From positions 21,744,501-21,808,500 of the forward strand of contig CM042551.1 of assembly GCA_023630585.1 (NCBI GenBank): a stretch of DNA of 64,000 nucleotides. Direction: 5' to 3'. Positions 59,330 through 64,000 of this stretch are shown piece after piece. Within the stretch, counting starts at the first letter, position 1. The number at the start of each line of letters is the position of its first letter. Made by a program: the position numbers and the translations under genes. A model generated the notes under the pieces. That model was not told where the DNA came from. It was given only the letters and a program-made list of their open reading frames with translations, and made no database searches. Source of the DNA: Cranoglanis bouderius. Its lineage: Eukaryota > Chordata > Actinopteri > Siluriformes > Cranoglanididae.

Positions 59330-60578
59330 GTAGATGAATTGCAATTAATTTCAAAGTCCCTCTTTGCCATGAAAATGAACTTAATCCCAAAAAAACATGT
59401 CCACCTAAATTTATCGGATCATCAAGACCTTCACAAAAAGGGATTCACAGGCAAGGATATTGCTGCTAGTAAGATTGCACCTAAATCAACCATTTATCGG
59501 ATCATCAAGACCTTCAAGGAGAGAGGTTCAACTGTTTTGAAGAAGGCTTCAGGGTGCCCAAGAAAGTCCAGCAAGCGCCAGGACCGTCTCCTAAAGTTGA
59601 TTCAGCTGCGGGATCGGGGCACCACCAGTGCAGAGCTTGCTCAGGAATGGCAGCAGGCAGGTGTGAGTGCATCTGCACGCACAGTAAGGCGCAGACTTTT
59701 GGAGGATGGCCCGGTGTCAAGAAGGGCAGCAAAGAAGCCACTTCTCTCCAGGAAAAACATCAGGGACAGACTGCTATTCTGCAAAAAGTACAGGGATTGG
59801 ACTGCTGAGGACTGGGGTAATGTCATTTTCTCTGATGAATCCCCTTTCCGATTGTTTGGGGCATCTGTAAAAAAGCTTGTCCGGAGAAGAAAAGGTGAGC
59901 GCTACCATCAGTCCTGTGTCATGCCAACAGTAAAGTATCCTGAGACCACTCATGTGTGGGGTTGCTTCTCAGCCAAGGGAGTGGGCTCACTCACAATTTT
60001 GCCTAAGAACACAGCCATGAATAAAGAATGGTACAAAAACATCCTCAGAGAGCAACTTCTCCCAACCATCCAAGAACAGTTTGGTGATGAACAATGCCTT
60101 TTCCAGCATGATGGGGCACCTTGCCACAAGGCAAAAGTGATAACGAAGTGGCTCGGGGAACAAAACATCGACATTTTGGGTCCATGGCCAGGAAACTCCC
60201 CAGACCTTAATCCCATTGAGAATTTGTGGTCAATCCTCAAGAGGCGGGTGGACAAACAAAAACCCACAAACTCTGACAAACTCCAAGCATTGATTATGCA
60301 AGAATGGGCTGCCATCAGTCAGGATGTGGCCCAGAAGTTGATTGACAGCATGCCAGGGCCAATTGCAGAGGTCTTGAAAAAGAAGGGTCAACACTGCAAA
60401 TATTGACTCTTTGCATAAACTTCATGTAATTGTCAATAAAAGCCATTGACACTTATGAAATGCTTGTGATTATACTTCAGTAACAGTTACATCTGACAAA
60501 AAGATCTAAAAACACTGAAGCAGTAGACTTTGTGAAAATTAATATTTGTGTCGTTCTCAAAACTTTTGGCCACGGCTG
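59330..60578 (+). mobile_element. Tc1-like transposon (DD35E), left end lost
   Basis: The right end reads aaaacttttggccacggctg and is followed by TA (60,579-60,580). The matching inverse is absent on the left, where the sequence starts within the leader (gaattgcaattaatttcaaa). It carries a complete open transposase frame. Confidence 0.85.
59369..60406 (+). CDS. Tc1-like transposase, full-length open frame with altered N-terminus
   Basis: The frame is open from 59,339 (TTG). The first ATG is at 59,369, giving 345 residues ending KKKGQHCKY. It contains a helix-turn-helix (KKGFTGKDIAASKIAPKSTI), a second DNA-binding motif (TTSAELAQEWQQAGVSASAR) and the catalytic domain: Asp in IFSDESPFRLFG, Asp in LFQHDGAPCHKAKV, Glu in SPDLNPIENLWSI. 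I count 35 residues between the second Asp and the Glu (DD35E). Members of this family normally begin a few residues before HKKGFTGKD. Here about 30 unrelated residues, read from the leader and a copied 25-bp segment, are fused in frame. Catalysis may be intact. With the left terminal repeat gone it cannot move itself, but it could supply enzyme in trans if expressed. Confidence 0.88.
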   Translation: MKMNLIPKKHVHLNLSDHQDLHKKGFTGKDIAASKIAPKSTIYRIIKTFKERGSTVLKKASGCPRKSSKRQDRLLKLIQLRDRGTTSAELAQEWQQAGVSASARTVRRRLLEDGPVSRRAAKKPLLSRKNIRDRLLFCKKYRDWTAEDWGNVIFSDESPFRLFGASVKKLVRRRKGERYHQSCVMPTVKYPETTHVWGCFSAKGVGSLTILPKNTAMNKEWYKNILREQLLPTIQEQFGDEQCLFQHDGAPCHKAKVITKWLGEQNIDILGPWPGNSPDLNPIENLWSILKRRVDKQKPTNSDKLQALIMQEWAAISQDVAQKLIDSMPGPIAEVLKKKGQHCKY

Positions 60579-60580
60579 TA

Positions 60581-61068
60581 CTTCCCTTATTGCCCTGTAA
60601 TTTGCACAACTAACATGTTTACAACACTCATATTTAATAGACCATCATTGAGCGTCGGTTATGTGTAAACAGCATGAAAAACAAATTAAACTTGATGCCT
60701 CTCTGTGAATGAAGACTTGAGTGAAACAGTTCCCATGTGAACCTCCACGCCTGGGCTTACCTCAGAGCCCAGCTACCTATCTTTACCTGGAAAGGTGCGT
60801 GTAGTACCTTTAAAGCTTTACTCATTAATGAAACTAATTATGGTCTGCACTATTTCTGTGTTTTAAATCAGTTTTAACGTGAACTATATCCAGGTGAAAG
60901 ATACACACTAAAGGTACAAAAGGTGTGCTCTTGATGGTTCCATCCCAGTGACAATTAAAGGTACCCTTTTTTAGTACCCTTTTTCTTCTGAGAGAGCACC
61001 ACTGCGGGGATTTATCCACACGTTTTGGCAAAAAGAGGTGGTGAAGATCTGACAACCCCCTCCCCCGA
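60581..61068. other. spacer upstream of the SCUBE-type exons
   Basis: No signal-peptide exon for the SCUBE-type gene was found here. aaaggtac motifs recur near 60,910-60,985, perhaps part of a small repeat. Confidence 0.45.
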
Positions 61069-61135
61069 CACACACACACACACACACACCCACACCCACC
61101 CACACACACACACACACACCCACACACACACACAC

Positions 61136-61168
<33 letters not shown>
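61069..61168. repeat. compound microsatellite (CA)n(CT)n
   Basis: About 70 bp of CA with CCCA interruptions, followed by about 30 bp of CT. It lies only 140 bp before an EGF exon. Confidence 0.95.
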
Positions 61169-61170
<2 letters not shown>

Positions 61171-61307
61171 GCACCACTTTGTTATGCATTTGTTTGTGTT
61201 GTTTTGTCCTTTATTTCTTCAGTTGCGTTTGGTTTGGGTGCAGCTTTATTTTGGTCTGAAACTTTAACGCAGCTTTGTTTTTCACGCCTCATGTTTTGCT
61301 GCTGCAG

Positions 61308-62595
61308 ATGTGGATCAGTGCTCTGAGGGAAGCGATGCCTCTCACATTGACGCCATTTGTCAAAACACTCCGACATCCTACAAGTGCAGGTGTAAATCCG
61401 GCTTTAAAGGTGACGGGACGCATTGTGAAGGTAGTTTTCTACTTCTAATATATATTTCTTTATTTATATCACCTGATTTCTATCTCCTCTGTACTCCAGG
61501 GTTCTCTTGCTTCCTTGCTAGTTTGGAAATGTTTTTAATAAAGAGTTGAAATCACAACTGAAATGGTCTCATCAGTGATCCATGACTGACTCCAGACTTT
61601 TTCTCCATGATTTAAACGTTCAGCAGGAAGTTAATGGTGTTTATTAGATTTCATTTGGTGACTTCTGTGATGTTCACGTCTGCAATAGTCTGCACTTCTG
61701 AAGGAAACACACTGATGTACAGCGTGCACGATTATCAACTGAGAACTGGCTAGAAACCATTACCGAGTGAGATAATACTTCTCCCAGGTGGTGTTTAACT
61801 TTAGCTAGGATTAAAGCACTACTGTATTATGTCTGTGCAATACTAACTCAATCATTTATTTTGCATGTCAGAAATAATTCACAGTCTATCGCACCTTTAA
61901 TCAGTAGTGACTCTTTCTGTTTTTGTAGATATCGACGAATGTGATTCTGAATTCAACGGTGGCTGTGTGCACGAGTGTAACAACATCCCGGGAAATTACC
62001 GCTGCACTTGTTATGATGGATTTCATTTGGCCCACGATGGACACAACTGCCTCGGTAACAATCAGGTTTATTAAAGGACACATTTAGATGAGTTATGAGT
62101 GATGGGGATGTAAATTATTGTTCCTTATTGTGTAGAACCATAAATGACCATAAAATTTGTGTAAAATAGGCTTTATACAGGATTTAGTTTTTAGTTTGTT
62201 GAAGTGCATTGTTTTCTACAGTAATGTGTGTGTACTGTATATAAGTACTTCTTATGTTGTGTGTATCACATACTGTATATGCTGAATTTCTTGCAGTGAT
62301 TTTGATGAACTCAGACAATATGCATGAGAAATGTTTCAGATATTTCATGATTAGAAATGTACGTTTTAAAACGGCATGTTTTTTGGGCGTCAGGTAAATG
62401 TAGTGTGTAAAGTTTGGAGTTGTATGTGCTTAATGTGTGCTGTGCACGCTTTACCGTTAGACGTGGACGAGTGTCTTTTCAACAATGGTGGCTGTCAGCA
62501 TGTGTGTGTCAACACCATGGGGAGTCACGAGTGCCGCCGCAAGAACGGATTCTTCCTAAGTGACAATCGGCACACGTGCATCCATCGCTCAGTGG
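61308..62595 (+). CDS. SCUBE-family gene, three calcium-binding EGF exons (partial)
   Basis: Exons 61,308-61,430 (123 bp), 61,929-62,054 (126 bp) and 62,461-62,595 (135 bp) all have AG/GT splice sites and phase 1-1. Each encodes one cbEGF domain: VDQCSEGSDASHIDAIC, IDECDSEFNGGCVHEC, then VDECLFNNGGCQHVC. The strings CQNTPTSYKC, NIPGNYRCTC, AHDGHNCL and FFLSDN...HTCIHRS are diagnostic of the first three EGF domains of SCUBE1/2/3 (signal peptide-CUB-EGF secreted glycoproteins acting in Hedgehog, BMP and VEGF signalling). Neither the signal-peptide exon nor later EGF or CUB exons lie in the window. EGF1 has Ser (TCT) in place of its second Cys and EGF3 has Arg (CGC) in place of its fifth, each one base from a Cys codon. 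Paralogue not determined. It could be a decaying duplicate. Confidence 0.88.
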
Positions 62596-63638
62596 GTGAG
62601 TAGCTTCACACATTCTCAACGGCACGCCACCGTTTCAGTTCAATAGTGATGGAGTCCTGGGGTGATGTTTCAGCACTGCAGCTCACAGAATCTTTTTAAA
62701 TAAGGAATAAAACTAGAGTGATGATGTGGAGTTACTCTTACCTCCTCCAAGTTGATTATGTTCCTATAAGAGAACGTTTTATTCGTCTTATACCACAGCA
62801 ATTTACCAACAATTACCATTTTTATTTATTAAAGAACGACACACTGTACATTTTATCCATTTACATTTACACTTAATGTTCAGTGACACAAGTTAGTTCC
62901 TGTTGTCACTTACGTTATAGCAGCTATAAACAGTCGTTCCCTCACCAGCCTCTCTTTATTCTCCCTCTTGATGTTAATAAGATAAAAAATGCAGAAAACT
63001 CCTCTGTCCTGAAGATTAAACTTAACACTACAACTTTACCTCTGACCGTTACAAAGCGCCGACACTGGAGACTCCTTCCATAAATGTTACATAAACATCT
63101 CCTTACAGAAAATTTTACCATGTCAACAATTTTTAACATTTTAAAATTTTTAACATGTACTCGTCCACTGTACACGTCACTGTGAATGAGCTGTTGCTAT
63201 AGAAACGATAAGGTATTAGCACGAGCGCATTAATATAAACGTGTGATCTGCAGCTGCGCTACTGTCAGAGCTGCTGTTATAGAAAACTAATCAACAGCAT
63301 CAACATCAATCAATATCAACATTGATAAATGAGGCTCAGGGTTTGTTAATATTTAATGTTAATTTTTTACTGCCATCTCAGCTTCCTGTTTCTGAGGTGT
63401 TTCCATGAGAAATGATCTAATTATCTCATTAAAGTAAATCATTTTAGTCAGAATAACACCAGACTGTGTTTAATTTTAAACTGTCAGAGCTCAGCCCTGG
63501 CTCCAGACTCAGTTACTGAATAATCTGCTTTAGGATGAGCAGCTGAATAATCATAATGTTTTATTAGGATTTTATTTGTTTTGACAATCTAAATTTTATA
63601 TGTAAATAATTGGAGAATTTGAGTGCTAGATAAATAAA

Positions 63639-63639
<1 letters not shown>
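62596..63639 (+). other. intron/flank after the third EGF exon
   Basis: No fourth EGF exon was found in this stretch. AT-rich, no gene. Confidence 0.5.

Positions 63640-63676
<37 letters not shown>
63640..63676. repeat. (ATT)n microsatellite
   Basis: About 12 ATT units. Confidence 0.94.
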
Positions 63677-63712
63677 GAATTTAAAACATATTAGATCTTC
63701 ATCAAACTCCAT

Positions 63713-63755
63713 ATACAACCCCAATTCCAAAAAAGTTGGGACGCTGTGTAAAGTG
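63713..63755. mobile_element. solo end of the 31,675-type Tc1 element
   Basis: tacaaccccaattccaaaaa and the following gttgggacgctgtgtaa are the same terminal repeat as at 31,673. The sequence then stops and passes into a LINE tail. Confidence 0.8.
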
Positions 63756-64000
63756 TAAATACATTTACATTTACATTTATAGCATTTAGCAGATGCCCTT
63801 ATCCAGATCGACATACAAGAGTGACCTGACCTGAGAGAGGGTGGGACCAGTCGAGCAGTGCTTGTTGACCTGAGGCTGCGTGGTGCGGTGCCTGGGGTGA
63901 TGAGAGCTCTAAGATAAGAGGGTGCTGTTCCACTTTTGGCTTTGTAGGCAAGCATCAATGTTTTGAATCTGATGCATGCAGCTACTGGAAGCCAGTGAAG
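63756..64000 (-). mobile_element. LINE 3' end (jockey/L2-like), 5' side beyond the window
   Basis: The - strand reads MMLAYKAKSGTAPSYLRALI and TAPRSLRSTSTARLVPPSLR, the conserved tail of the ORF2 protein in fish LINEs of the jockey/L2 group. A 3' tail follows: ggataagggcatctgctaaa and tandem taaatg units at the left edge. It inserted against, or into, the Tc1 end at 63,713. Confidence 0.75.

Noticed and set aside
59514..60315. Long - strand open frames across the 59-60 kb transposase
   Set aside because: Shadows of the + strand transposase, with no independent similarity.
61025..61267. TH/SL-repeat peptide before the SCUBE-type exons, considered as a signal-peptide exon
   Set aside because: It is the CA/CT microsatellite. 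No ATG followed by a hydrophobic stretch and a phase-1 donor was found.

Overview
This is vertebrate, almost certainly teleost, genomic DNA. It has an AT-rich background, spliced genes with GT-AG introns and long dinucleotide and trinucleotide microsatellites. It also carries a very dense load of fish-type transposons: many Tc1-like families, Ty3/Gypsy, L2-like LINEs, a tRNA-derived SINE, hAT, a CACTA-like element and an IS5-like DDE element. Several repeats resemble families I associate with catfishes (inference). There are no rRNA genes, CRISPR arrays or bacterial operons. Only two host genes can be supported, both on the + strand.

Layout. 1-38,900 is non-genic DNA filled with transposon relics. 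The best-defined element is a gag-bearing LTR retrotransposon without pol at 3,828-7,719. After it come a Gypsy RT-integrase relic (about 7,990-9,370), an L2-like LINE piece (14,350-14,894) and Tc1 elements at 11,846, 15,174, 16,600, 21,757, 27,436 and 31,675. A Gypsy relic carrying an inserted SINE lies at 26,065-27,230, and an IS5-like DDE transposase remnant at 36,270-36,768. 38,971-41,942 is a complete seven-exon astacin metalloprotease gene of the fish hatching-enzyme/nephrosin type (253 aa). 43,798-45,302 is a nearly whole Tc1 element. 46,924-47,922 is a 1-kb foldback element. 48,070-55,119 holds a CACTA-like transposase gene on the - strand with at least three exons. A Ty3/Gypsy element (51,188-53,975) interrupts its third exon, flanked by a perfect 5-bp target duplication. 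56,131-60,578 is a run of Tc1 and hAT remnants that ends in a Tc1 transposase open for 355 codons with a rebuilt N-terminus. 61,308-62,595 carries three consecutive calcium-binding EGF exons of a SCUBE-family gene, and the window ends in a LINE 3' end.

How the parts relate. The two host genes are independent: a secreted zinc protease and a secreted EGF/CUB glycoprotein fragment. Everything else is transposon biology, and the insertion order can be read in places: Gypsy into CACTA, SINE into Gypsy, LINE next to a Tc1 end. The points most worth checking are the pol-less retrotransposon with a repeat-built polypeptide, the nested CACTA/Gypsy locus, the Tc1 transposase with a copied 25-bp filler, and the cysteine changes in the astacin and SCUBE genes. 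I see no clear sign of a wholly new biological system.
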